Shown here: in pieces, positions 1 through 5,711 of the stretch
How positions within the stretch are numbered: position 1 is the first letter of the stretch
Layout of the letters: each line of letters begins with the position of its first letter
Translations under genes and position numbers: made by a program
The notes under the pieces: generated by a model
Seen by the model: the letters and a program-made list of their open reading frames with translations, nothing else
Told to the model about the DNA's origin: nothing
Databases searched by the model: none
Assembly: GCA_017560305.1 (NCBI GenBank)
Contig: JAFYOF010000040.1
Coordinates: 1 to 7,214 of the forward strand
Direction: 5' to 3'
From: Alistipes sp.
Lineage (GTDB): Bacteria > Bacteroidota > Bacteroidia > Bacteroidales > Rikenellaceae
DNA length: 7,214 nt

Positions 1-38
1 ACTTTTCAGAAAAATAATGAAAATTCCCGTAAATTTTA

Positions 39-70
39 TTTGTCTTTTTGTAAAGTTTTCTTTACATTTG
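39..70 (+). promoter_or_regulatory. Bacteroidota-type promoter for the membrane protein/XRE pair
   Basis: TTTG at 39-42 is separated by 20 nt from TACATTTG at 63-70. This exactly matches the sigma-ABfr type consensus (TTTG about 33 nt and TAnnTTTG about 7 nt before the start site). Transcription would begin near 76-78, giving a leader of about 40 nt before the ATG at 119. No Shine-Dalgarno is visible before that ATG, as is common in this phylum. The match is seen directly; activity is inferred. Confidence 0.7.
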
Positions 71-118
71 CAGTGAAGATTAGAACTCAACTATTTTCTA
101 ACCATAAAACTCACAACT

Positions 119-598
119 ATGAAAAACGGAAATTCTATCGACCTGATTGGAAAAATCAAGGAGTGCTCAAAGAGTTGGCTGCTGCCCTACCCTTTCAAAA
201 TCGTAGGTCAGGCAATGCTTATGGCGGTATTGATTGGCTTGGTTGCGACAATCTTTATCAATGACCTGCACGGCAACGGCGCAAGCACAACTATCGTGAC
301 ACGCATCATCAGCATTACGCTCTACCTTGCGATGTTCCTTCTCACCTTTTCGCGCGAAAAGTGCGAGGACGAGATGACCGCCGCGCTGCGTGGCGAGACC
401 CTCAAGGAGATTGCCTACATCTGCTTTGTTGCGTGGGTCGCAATCCACATCATCGCTGCCTGCATCACTGACTATGGCTTATACATCACCCACGACGAGC
501 CTTTCGTGACACCATTTGTTGCGTGGATATTGTACTATGGTCGTTTCGAGCGCAAGATGCGAATGTTGCGCCGCGCAAACCGAGAGTTTAAGATGTAA
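119..598 (+). CDS. small multi-pass membrane protein of unknown function, partner of the XRE regulator
   Basis: This encodes a 159-residue protein that I do not recognise by name. Hydrophobic stretches at about residues 27-48, 58-77 and 97-117, plus a weaker one at 124-141, suggest three or four membrane passes. There is no signal peptide or lipobox. A charged loop between the second and third passes (about 79-96) carries the acidic triplet E83-D84-E85 followed by R91 and L95, a pattern I associate with small membrane proteins encoded next to XRE regulators. The C-terminus (about 142-159) is strongly basic and probably cytoplasmic. The ATG sits about 40 nt after a good promoter. The gene ends 11 nt before the XRE gene, so the two are probably co-transcribed. 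By analogy with DUF2975-plus-XRE pairs it could sense a membrane signal or be the regulator's target, but nothing in the sequence proves this. It is a real gene with high likelihood; its function is unknown. Confidence 0.8.
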   Translation: MKNGNSIDLIGKIKECSKSWLLPYPFKIVGQAMLMAVLIGLVATIFINDLHGNGASTTIVTRIISITLYLAMFLLTFSREKCEDEMTAALRGETLKEIAYICFVAWVAIHIIAACITDYGLYITHDEPFVTPFVAWILYYGRFERKMRMLRRANREFKM

Positions 599-609
599 AA
601 TTTTGTACG

Positions 610-810
610 ATGAACAACACGATAAGAGTTGCGCGTGCCGAGGCGCGAATGACACAGCAAGAGTTGGCGGAGGCAACTGGCGTGAGCCGCCAGACCATCA
701 ACGCCATCGAGAGCGGCAAGTTCGTACCCTCCACCCTCCTTGCGCTGAAGATTGCCCGCACCTTCGGCAAACAAGTCGAAGATATATTCTCACTTGAGGA
801 GGGGGAGTAG
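610..810 (+). CDS. XRE-family helix-turn-helix transcriptional regulator, YgzD-like
   Basis: This 66-residue protein is essentially one DNA-binding domain. The helix-turn-helix covers about residues 15-34, with the TQQELAE helix, the GVSRQTINAIE recognition helix and the following GK-F-PS turn. It continues through LALKIARTFG and ends in VEDIFSLEE. This is the usual length and signature of the compact YgzD/Cro-like regulators, which have no separate ligand or dimerisation domain. It starts 11 nt after the membrane protein stop and is followed by a strong terminator, so it closes a two-gene unit. It probably controls its own operon or the membrane partner's pathway (inference). There is no Shine-Dalgarno before the ATG. 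The family call is secure; targets are unknown. Confidence 0.92.
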   Translation: MNNTIRVARAEARMTQQELAEATGVSRQTINAIESGKFVPSTLLALKIARTFGKQVEDIFSLEEGE

Positions 811-818
811 AAATAAAA

Positions 819-855
819 TAGGGTTGTCCATTCATTGGGCAACCCTACATTTTTA
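819..855. terminator. bidirectional intrinsic terminator between convergent operons
   Basis: The stem 819-830 pairs with 836-847 (12 bp with one G-T pair) around the 5-nt loop TTCAT. On the plus strand it is followed by ACATTTTT (847-854), a normal U-tract 8 nt after the XRE stop codon. Read from the minus strand, the same stem is followed by TTTTATTT, so it could also stop transcripts running out of queA. The pairing was read directly; two-way function is inferred from the convergent arrangement. Confidence 0.85.
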
Positions 856-978
856 TAAAGTTGTATAACAAGAGGGATTTTTAGGCCTGCGCAGACCGAG
901 AAAGCGGAGTTTACTTGGCGTAAATGAGCATTTCGAGGTCAAGCGAAACGCAGAAATCACCTTGTTAGACGACTTTAT
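855..978. repeat. 124-bp imperfect palindrome (fold-back, MITE/REP-like element) between convergent genes
   Basis: The whole stretch folds back on itself around a 5-nt loop at 915-919. The outer arms 855-872 and 961-978 are inverted copies identical at 16 of 18 positions. Further in, at matching distances from the centre, GATTT (876-880) faces AAATC (954-958), GACC (894-897) faces GGTC (937-940), GAAA (900-903) faces TTTC (931-934), and TTTAC (910-914) faces GTAAA (920-924). The element begins directly after the U-tract of the upstream terminator and ends at the base before the queA stop codon. It contains no credible coding frame. It could be a miniature inverted-repeat element, a REP-like intergenic repeat, or a structured RNA. 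No second copy lies in this window, so repetition in the genome is inference. Confidence 0.6.
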
Positions 979-2190
979 TTATTCTACTATCAACAGCGAA
1001 GAATCTCCGTAGGAAAGGAATCTAAATCCATTCGCCAATGCGTAGTCGTACATTCTGCGCCAATCGTCGCCCACATAGGCTGAAACCAGCAGCAGGAGTG
1101 TAGATTTTGGCTGGTGGAAATTGGTGATGATGCGCTTCACGATGCGGAACTTGAAGCCCAGCGGAGTAATCATAATCTGCGTTGCAGCCTTCATCTTCTC
1201 CAAGTCGTTGGCACGCATATAGCCAATCAAATCCTCAAGCACATCGCGACCAGAATAGTCTGCAGGGATGTCATACGCCTCCCACTGACCAATCACACGC
1301 TCGGCATCGGGCGTGCCCGACTGATGCACTCGCCACGCCAACACAGGCAACGACTCCAGCGTGCGGACCGATGTTGTACCCACTGCGGTGATATTACAAT
1401 CGTGTGCCAAGAGGCGCTCAAGCGTCGATAGGCGCACCTCGAAATGCTCGGTGTGCATAGGGTGCTGCGCCGCATCCTCGCTCTTCACGGGGAGGAATGT
1501 TCCCGCGCCCACATGTAGCGTCACCTCCTCAAACTCAAAGCCATCAGACTGCATCTGCGAGATAAGCTCGGGCGTAAAGTGCAGACCCGCCGTTGGCGCT
1601 GCCACCGAGCCCTCGAACTTGGAATATACCGTTTGATAACGGGTGAGGTCAATATCCTCACTCTCGCGGTTGAGATATGGCGGGATAGGAATACGGCCCA
1701 GGTGCTCCAGCAACTGACCGAATGTCAAATCAACATCCCACTCGAAGCGCACGATATGCTCACGCTCGCCGCGCTCCACAATCCACGCACGCAACTGCGT
1801 CGGCTCGCCCTCATACTCGAAGTTAATCTCTACCTGACCCTCCTTCCACTTCTTCACATTGCCGACGATGCAACTCCATTCCGCCTCGCCCTTCACGGCA
1901 AAGGCGCGCTCGTAGTCGGCGGGCTTGTGAGGCTCAAGGCAGAATACCTCAATGCGCGCACCCGAAGGTTTGTGCATAATCACGCGCGCGCGTATTACCT
2001 TTGTATTATTAAAGACCAGCAACGAGCCCTGAGGCAACTGCTCTGGCAGAGAGCCGAATCTGCTCTCGCTGATTTCACCGTTACGGTAAACCATCAACTT
2101 CGACGCCGAGCGCTGCTCCAGAGGGAACTTGGCGATACGCTCATCGGGAAGCGGATAGTCGAATGTGTTTATATCAATATGTCTCTCCAT
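979..2190 (-). CDS. queA: S-adenosylmethionine:tRNA ribosyltransferase-isomerase (QueA)
   Basis: QueA transfers and isomerises the ribosyl part of S-adenosylmethionine onto 7-aminomethyl-7-deazaguanine already in the tRNA anticodon, giving epoxyqueuosine, the penultimate step of queuosine synthesis in the cytoplasm. Family motifs are all present: LLVFNNTKVIRARV (57-70), IPIPPYLNR (167-175), YQTVYS then VAAPTAGLHF (185-205), VTLHVGAGTF (223-232), MHTEHFEV (245-252), AVGTTSVRTLES (269-280), TNFHQPKSTLLLLVSA (356-371) and RFLSYGDSSL (390-399). At 403 residues it is about 50 longer than the E. coli enzyme. Most of the extra length lies at about 283-335, between the GTTSVR and TNFH motifs, which I recall as the Bacteroidota long form. 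The ATG lies 9 nt after the AraC-type gene stop, so it is the last gene of the minus-strand unit. The stop codon abuts the palindrome. Confidence 0.96.
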   Translation of the reverse strand: MERHIDINTFDYPLPDERIAKFPLEQRSASKLMVYRNGEISESRFGSLPEQLPQGSLLVFNNTKVIRARVIMHKPSGARIEVFCLEPHKPADYERAFAVKGEAEWSCIVGNVKKWKEGQVEINFEYEGEPTQLRAWIVERGEREHIVRFEWDVDLTFGQLLEHLGRIPIPPYLNRESEDIDLTRYQTVYSKFEGSVAAPTAGLHFTPELISQMQSDGFEFEEVTLHVGAGTFLPVKSEDAAQHPMHTEHFEVRLSTLERLLAHDCNITAVGTTSVRTLESLPVLAWRVHQSGTPDAERVIGQWEAYDIPADYSGRDVLEDLIGYMRANDLEKMKAATQIMITPLGFKFRIVKRIITNFHQPKSTLLLLVSAYVGDDWRRMYDYALANGFRFLSYGDSSLLIVE

Positions 2191-2199
2191 CTGTTTTAA

Positions 2200-3033
2200 T
2201 TATAGTCCCTGACCCTTATATCGCGAGGGCGAAATTCCTACCCTCTGCTTGAAATACTTACCAAAGAATGACTGCGAAGGGAAGTTAAGCTGCTCGGCAA
2301 CCTCCAGAATGCTCACACCTGGCTGCTTCAAAAGGCGCATTGCGCTGTGGATAACCACATCGTCAATGACCTTTGAGGCGCTCTTGCCACGGTACTTGTG
2401 ACACAGCAGCGTGAGGTACTTGGGCGTGATGCCAATCTCGGCGGCGTAGTACTCAACACTACGCTCGCGCGTGTAGTTCTCGCTCAACAACTCTATGAAG
2501 CGGCTCATATGGCTCTCGGACTTATCATCCACCGACTGGTGCTTCTTGGCCTTTGGCATCAAAACCGACATCACCAGATAGCAGAAGCCCATCGCACACG
2601 AGTGCAGCACCTCGTTGTTAAAATAGAGGTCGCTGGCCTGCACCACCTGACACATATTCGCTATTGCCCCGAGCATCATCTCGGCAATCTGCTCCTCGAC
2701 ATCGAAGACATAGGTCGTGCGAACGATAAGGTCAGCCGTAAAGATGTCGGATGTGGGGATGTCGATGTTTGAGAAGTAGCGATTCTTCAAAATCAGCACA
2801 AATCCGCGACACGCCTTGCTGGGCTTGATGTTGCTCACGGCCATATCCTTCAGCAGAATGAACATCTGATTGGCTGAGATTGTATTCGCCTCGCCATTTA
2901 TCATCATACGCAGATTACCGCTGCATACCAAACCTATCACGGGTCCTTCAACCTGCTTCACAATCTCATCCAACTCACCGAAGTTGCCCCAGGGCAACAA
3001 TCGCACTCCACCACTCTCGAAGCCGACCTCCAT
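2200..3033 (-). CDS. AraC-family transcriptional regulator
   Basis: A 277-residue protein from the chosen ATG. The N-terminal part (about 1-165) looks like a cupin-type sensor region but has no recognisable ligand signature. The C-terminal hundred residues are the AraC/XylS DNA-binding domain with two helix-turn-helices: SVEYYAAEIGITPKYLTLLCHKY (about 192-214) and SILEVAEQLNFPSQSFFGKYFKQ (about 241-263), followed by the usual GISPSRYK end. A TTG seven codons upstream (3054) also opens the frame, but the ATG at 3033 has an AGAGGGA Shine-Dalgarno five bases upstream, so I chose it. It lies 41 nt after the lipid kinase gene and 9 nt before queA, inside the operon. This family commonly regulates nearby genes or its own operon; the target here is unknown. 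Confidence 0.93.
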   Translation of the reverse strand: MEVGFESGGVRLLPWGNFGELDEIVKQVEGPVIGLVCSGNLRMMINGEANTISANQMFILLKDMAVSNIKPSKACRGFVLILKNRYFSNIDIPTSDIFTADLIVRTTYVFDVEEQIAEMMLGAIANMCQVVQASDLYFNNEVLHSCAMGFCYLVMSVLMPKAKKHQSVDDKSESHMSRFIELLSENYTRERSVEYYAAEIGITPKYLTLLCHKYRGKSASKVIDDVVIHSAMRLLKQPGVSILEVAEQLNFPSQSFFGKYFKQRVGISPSRYKGQGL

Positions 3034-3036
3034 AAG

Positions 3037-3043
3037 TCCCTCT
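3037..3043 (-). promoter_or_regulatory. Shine-Dalgarno that decides the AraC-type gene start
   Basis: Read on the minus strand this is AGAGGGA, ending 3 nt before the ATG at 3031-3033. Purine-rich sites are scarce elsewhere in the window, so its presence here favours this ATG over the TTG at 3052-3054. Confidence 0.5.
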
Positions 3044-3074
3044 ACCTTTTTCAAAACCGATATGTTTTATATCA

Positions 3075-3989
3075 TTAAACCTTCATTGATTTTCTTTGCC
3101 AGAGGCTCTCCTCCTTTGGGCAGACAACCTTCAGAGCGCCGTGCAGACAGCTCAATCGCATCGGGAACTGACCTCCTCGCTGACCATCCACATCGGTCGC
3201 CTCATCCAATGGCGTCACCAATGTCAACTGGCTGGTACGCAGATACTTCACCGCACGGGTCTTTATACCTATCATATATAATAGCATATCGCCCGCCGAC
3301 ACCACCGGCGAACGCTTGCGCAGGAAAATGCAGTCAAAGACGCCATCCCTGAGGCTCGACTTACGAGCAAGGGGCATTCGACCTGCAGTCTCGCCGTTGA
3401 AGACAAGACCCAGCAGTGTAGGATAGTAGAAGGCCTCCGAGTCACAGGTGATTGTGAGCGGAATGCCGTGGATGTTACGAAGTTCCTTGAACGCCGCCAC
3501 CAGATACGCCATCTTGCCGATGCGGTGCTTCAACTCCTCGGGGGTGCGTTGTGAAGTGGTGGTGAAGATGCCAAACGAGAAGATGTTCACAAAGTAAATC
3601 TCCTTGTCGCTACCCATCTGCTCCACCTTGCCGCAGTCAATCATCTCAACCTCGCCTTGGGCAATCTGACGCGCCGAGCGGAGGATGTTGTTTGACATTC
3701 CGAGCGCACCTGCAAAGTCGTTGGCCGTGCCTGCGGGAATGATGCCCAGAGGAATCGATAACCCCTTCTGCATCATCGCATTAACCACATAGTTTATCGT
3801 TCCGTCGCCACCTGCAATCACCGCCAAATCAATATCGGCACACCAATCAAACGGATTCGCACCAAAGCGGATTGGCAGAGGCTGCATATCGTAGTCCGAC
3901 TGACGAAAAATCTCAACTATGCGGTCGATATTCTTCTCAATCTTACCCTTGCCAGCCGAAGCATTATATAACAAAACTGCTCTCTTCAT
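3075..3989 (-). CDS. diacylglycerol kinase-family lipid kinase (DgkB/YegS-like)
   Basis: A 304-residue soluble kinase-like protein of the DAGK catalytic family, which uses ATP to phosphorylate diacylglycerol or related lipids at the inner face of the membrane. The nucleotide-binding N-terminus begins with YNASAGKGK (8-16, where most relatives have NP/NPxSG), followed by the signature VIAGGDGTINYVVN (57-70) and GIIPAGTANDFA (82-93). The C-terminal lobe carries FSFG (137-140), NGETAGR (198-204), LRDGVFD (213-219) and VDGQ (267-270). Length is normal for the family. The Met at 3989 directly opens the conserved first strand; an extension upstream would overlap apbE and carries no family sequence. 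It lies 16 nt after apbE. The DGQ at 268-270 replaces the commoner DGE. Substrate cannot be told; undecaprenol or sphingoid lipids are alternatives to diacylglycerol. Confidence 0.92.
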   Translation of the reverse strand: MKRAVLLYNASAGKGKIEKNIDRIVEIFRQSDYDMQPLPIRFGANPFDWCADIDLAVIAGGDGTINYVVNAMMQKGLSIPLGIIPAGTANDFAGALGMSNNILRSARQIAQGEVEMIDCGKVEQMGSDKEIYFVNIFSFGIFTTTSQRTPEELKHRIGKMAYLVAAFKELRNIHGIPLTITCDSEAFYYPTLLGLVFNGETAGRMPLARKSSLRDGVFDCIFLRKRSPVVSAGDMLLYMIGIKTRAVKYLRTSQLTLVTPLDEATDVDGQRGGQFPMRLSCLHGALKVVCPKEESLWQRKSMKV

Positions 3990-4005
3990 AATTCCAAAAC
4001 CGCTC

Positions 4006-5040
4006 TTACTTGATTGCGTTAAAACCCTCCTTCTGCTTGAGCATAGGTGCCAGCGCTGCAGAGTAGTAGACCTCATACTCGCCACCCTCACCTGCAACGA
4101 TGAAGTAGACCATCACGCCATCGGCTGCCATCTCACGGGCAAGCGCAATGGCACGCTCGCTACCCATAGCCATAAACATCGTACCAAAGGCATCCGCCTC
4201 GGCACAAGTGGGGGCAATAACCGTAGCCGACAAAAGGTCGGTCACAGCGCTCAAGCCCGTGCGTGGGTCAATGGTATGTGCCACCTTTCGACCCTGAGCG
4301 TCAAGGTAGAAACGGCGATAGTTACCTGATGTAGCCATAGAGCAATCTGTCAGAGAGATGACCTGCTGGATGCTGCCACCCATCACATTGTTTCCATCGT
4401 AAGGGGTCTCGATGCCCACACGCCACGCTCCGCCCTGCGGATTGCGACCTCGGCAACGCACCTCACCGCCAATATCCACCAGATAGTTCTCGCTGCCCAT
4501 CGCCTCCAACTCCTCGGCAGCCATATCCACGACATAGCCCTTTGCTATGGAGTTGAAATCGATGCGCACACGCTCATCGCTCTTTATCAATCGGCCATTC
4601 TCAATGCTCAGCTTCTCGACACCCACAAACTGCATCAGCGAGTCCACATTCACCTCCGCGCTGCGCTCCTTGCCTGCAAAGCCATACGCCTCGACGAGTG
4701 GCGCTACCGTCACATCGTAATATCCACCACTGCGCTCCGTAACGCGACGCGCAAGTTCAAGGCAATGGATGATGTGGGCATCCAGCGAGTCGGTCTCGTT
4801 GCGGTTCACTCGGCTCAGCAGCGAGCCCTCGTCAAAGATTGACATCGAAGCCTTCGCCTCCTTGTCCAGCTTCATCATCCTGTCGTAAATCACATCCGAT
4901 CCTGCCTCGGTCAGCGCCGTAACCTGCATAAAGGTGCCCAGCATCTCGCCCGAAGACTTGACATATTGTTGTGGTTTCTCACATCCCTCCATCACCACCA
5001 AAGCGACTAAAACGGAAGTGAAGAATGCTATATTTCTCAT
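4006..5040 (-). CDS. apbE: FAD:protein FMN transferase (ApbE family), probable lipoprotein
   Basis: ApbE enzymes move FMN from FAD onto a Thr or Ser of exported redox proteins, typically Nqr or Rnf subunits, outside the inner membrane. From the chosen start the protein has 344 residues. It begins with a short basic n-region (MRN) and a hydrophobic stretch to about 16, then MEGC with Cys20, a loose lipobox of the sort accepted in Bacteroidota. The catalytic domain follows: LGTFMQV (34-40), FNSIAKGYVVD (162-172), YLVDIGGEVRCRG (186-198), WRVGIETP (206-213), HTIDPRTG (255-262, metal and flavin region) and CAEADAFGTMFMAMG (279-293). Upstream in-frame starts exist (ATG 5055, GTG 5073), but only 5040 has a good Shine-Dalgarno (GAGGGG, seven bases before). 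It is the first gene of the minus-strand unit. No target flavoprotein is encoded in the window. Confidence 0.94.
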   Translation of the reverse strand: MRNIAFFTSVLVALVVMEGCEKPQQYVKSSGEMLGTFMQVTALTEAGSDVIYDRMMKLDKEAKASMSIFDEGSLLSRVNRNETDSLDAHIIHCLELARRVTERSGGYYDVTVAPLVEAYGFAGKERSAEVNVDSLMQFVGVEKLSIENGRLIKSDERVRIDFNSIAKGYVVDMAAEELEAMGSENYLVDIGGEVRCRGRNPQGGAWRVGIETPYDGNNVMGGSIQQVISLTDCSMATSGNYRRFYLDAQGRKVAHTIDPRTGLSAVTDLLSATVIAPTCAEADAFGTMFMAMGSERAIALAREMAADGVMVYFIVAGEGGEYEVYYSAALAPMLKQKEGFNAIK

Positions 5041-5047
5041 AAAATTT

Positions 5048-5053
5048 CCCCTC
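5048..5053 (-). promoter_or_regulatory. Shine-Dalgarno supporting the apbE start at 5040
   Basis: GAGGGG on the minus strand sits 7 nt before the ATG at 5038-5040. It overlaps the alternative ATG at 5053-5055, which itself has no comparable site upstream, so the shorter lipoprotein reading is preferred. Confidence 0.5.
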
Positions 5054-5132
5054 ATTTTTTCACCGTGCGCCACTTCGCGGCCTTCGACCCAATCTCGCCG
5101 AAACGCCCCGACTATACCGCTTGTTTATTGCG

Positions 5133-5165
5133 CAAAGATACAAATTATTACAATATTTTCGCAAC
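5133..5165 (-). promoter_or_regulatory. Bacteroidota-type promoter of the apbE-DAGK-araC-queA unit
   Basis: On the minus strand TATCTTTG (5140 down to 5133) matches TAnnTTTG. A near-consensus GTTG (5165-5162) lies 21 nt upstream of it in place of TTTG. Transcription would start near 5126 and leave a leader of about 85 nt before the ATG at 5040. No other good promoter was seen in the short gaps further down the operon. Confidence 0.6.
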
Positions 5166-5220
5166 TTAATAGCAAAACTGAAAAATAAGTTACAAAATAT
5201 AATGTTTTTAGGTCGAAATA

Positions 5221-5252
5221 TTTGGTGCTTAATGAAATTCAAAGTAATTTTG
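5221..5252 (+). promoter_or_regulatory. Bacteroidota-type promoter of rpsO-pnp
   Basis: TTTG at 5221-5224, 20 nt of spacing, then TAATTTTG at 5245-5252 gives a full consensus match. The start site would fall near 5258-5260, leaving a leader of about 100 nt. Together with the minus-strand promoter at 5133-5165 it forms a divergent pair; the AT-rich 5134-5252 lies between the two start sites and holds no gene. Confidence 0.7.
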
Positions 5253-5258
5253 CCGCAC

Positions 5259-5359
5259 GCTCTGGCGTTATTCACGGTAAGGGGGATGCGTCGTAGAGTG
5301 GAACCAGAGTCGCGACCATAAAACAAAAAACGGCACGACTCATAAAATCTTATTTTTTT
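5259..5359 (+). promoter_or_regulatory. structured rpsO leader, candidate S15 autoregulatory RNA
   Basis: Two hairpins share bases and so exclude each other. Hairpin A pairs CTCTGG (5260-5265) with CCAGAG (5304-5309), continued inward by TTCAC (5271-5275) with GTGGA (5298-5302). Hairpin B pairs GAGTCG (5307-5312) with CGACTC (5336-5341) and extends through 5314-5317 with 5332-5334, allowing one mismatch and one bulge. A run of seven T (5353-5359) leads straight into the rpsO ATG. S15 is known to repress its own mRNA through structured leaders in several phyla. This leader fits such a role, but binding is inferred and the Bacteroidota form is not one I can name. Confidence 0.4.
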
Positions 5360-5632
5360 ATGGCTTATTTAACAGCAGAGAAAAAGCAAGAGCTTTTCGG
5401 TAAGTACGGCAAGTCTAACACTGACACAGGTTCTCCAGAGAGCCAGATCGCATTGTTTTCGTACCGTATCAGCCACCTTACAGAGCACCTCAAGAACAAC
5501 AAGCACGACTTCGGAACTCAGCGTTCATTGTTGCGTTTGGTAGGTAAGCGTCGCAAGTTGCTCATGTACTTGAAGGAGGTTGATATCGAGCGCTACCGCG
5601 CAATTATCAAGACTCTTAACCTCCGTAAGTAA
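5360..5632 (+). CDS. rpsO: 30S ribosomal protein S15
   Basis: S15 is a primary binder of the central domain of 16S rRNA (helices 20-22) in 30S assembly and forms a bridge to the 50S subunit. The 90-residue product has the normal length and sequence: DTGSPESQIALFSYRISHLTEHL (22-44), the rRNA-contact segment H43...D50...T53 (Thr where E. coli has Ser), LLRLVGKRRKLLMYLK (57-72) and the closing RYRAII...LRK (78-90). The ATG follows a T-run without Shine-Dalgarno. A promoter and structured leader lie upstream and pnp follows after 79 nt, the classic rpsO-pnp order also seen in Proteobacteria. Codon choice is that of a highly expressed gene, unlike the minus-strand genes. Confidence 0.98.
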   Translation: MAYLTAEKKQELFGKYGKSNTDTGSPESQIALFSYRISHLTEHLKNNKHDFGTQRSLLRLVGKRRKLLMYLKEVDIERYRAIIKTLNLRK

Positions 5633-5645
5633 TACGAGGTTGAAT

Positions 5646-5683
5646 GAGGGTGTCGTTTTTTATTACAGACGCCCTCTATTTTT
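5646..5683 (+). terminator. hairpin between rpsO and pnp (terminator or attenuator)
   Basis: GAGGGTGTC (5646-5654) pairs with GACGCCCTC (5668-5676) over 9 bp with one G-T pair. The loop is 13 nt and T-rich, and TATTTTT follows. The hairpin starts 13 nt after the rpsO stop. As pnp follows in the same direction, it may be a partial terminator that lowers pnp expression relative to rpsO, or a processing/protection hairpin, comparable in position to the rpsO-pnp hairpins of E. coli. Confidence 0.7.
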
Positions 5684-5711
5684 GAATTATTTTTTATGAC
5701 GAAATAGATTT

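Noticed and set aside
1579..2199. 206-codon open frame on the plus strand
   Set aside because: Lies fully antisense to the conserved queA and has no recognisable motif; it is a product of queA codon bias.
2398..2772. 124-codon open frame on the plus strand
   Set aside because: Antisense to the AraC-type gene, no promoter or family features.
3034..3054. TTG start giving a longer AraC-type protein
   Set aside because: Adds only seven residues (beginning MKKVEGL) and lacks the Shine-Dalgarno spacing that the ATG at 3033 has.
3990..4097. N-terminal extension of the lipid kinase frame
   Set aside because: It overlaps the apbE coding end and its residues do not resemble the family; the conserved first strand begins at 3989.
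5041..5073. Longer apbE from GTG 5073 or ATG 5055
   Set aside because: Neither has a Shine-Dalgarno as good as the ATG at 5040, and the shorter form gives a cleaner lipoprotein signal.
5060..5326. 88-codon open frame on the minus strand across the apbE-rpsO gap
   Set aside because: It runs through both divergent promoters and the rpsO leader, overlaps the apbE start region and has low-complexity basic/AT-driven composition with no family resemblance.
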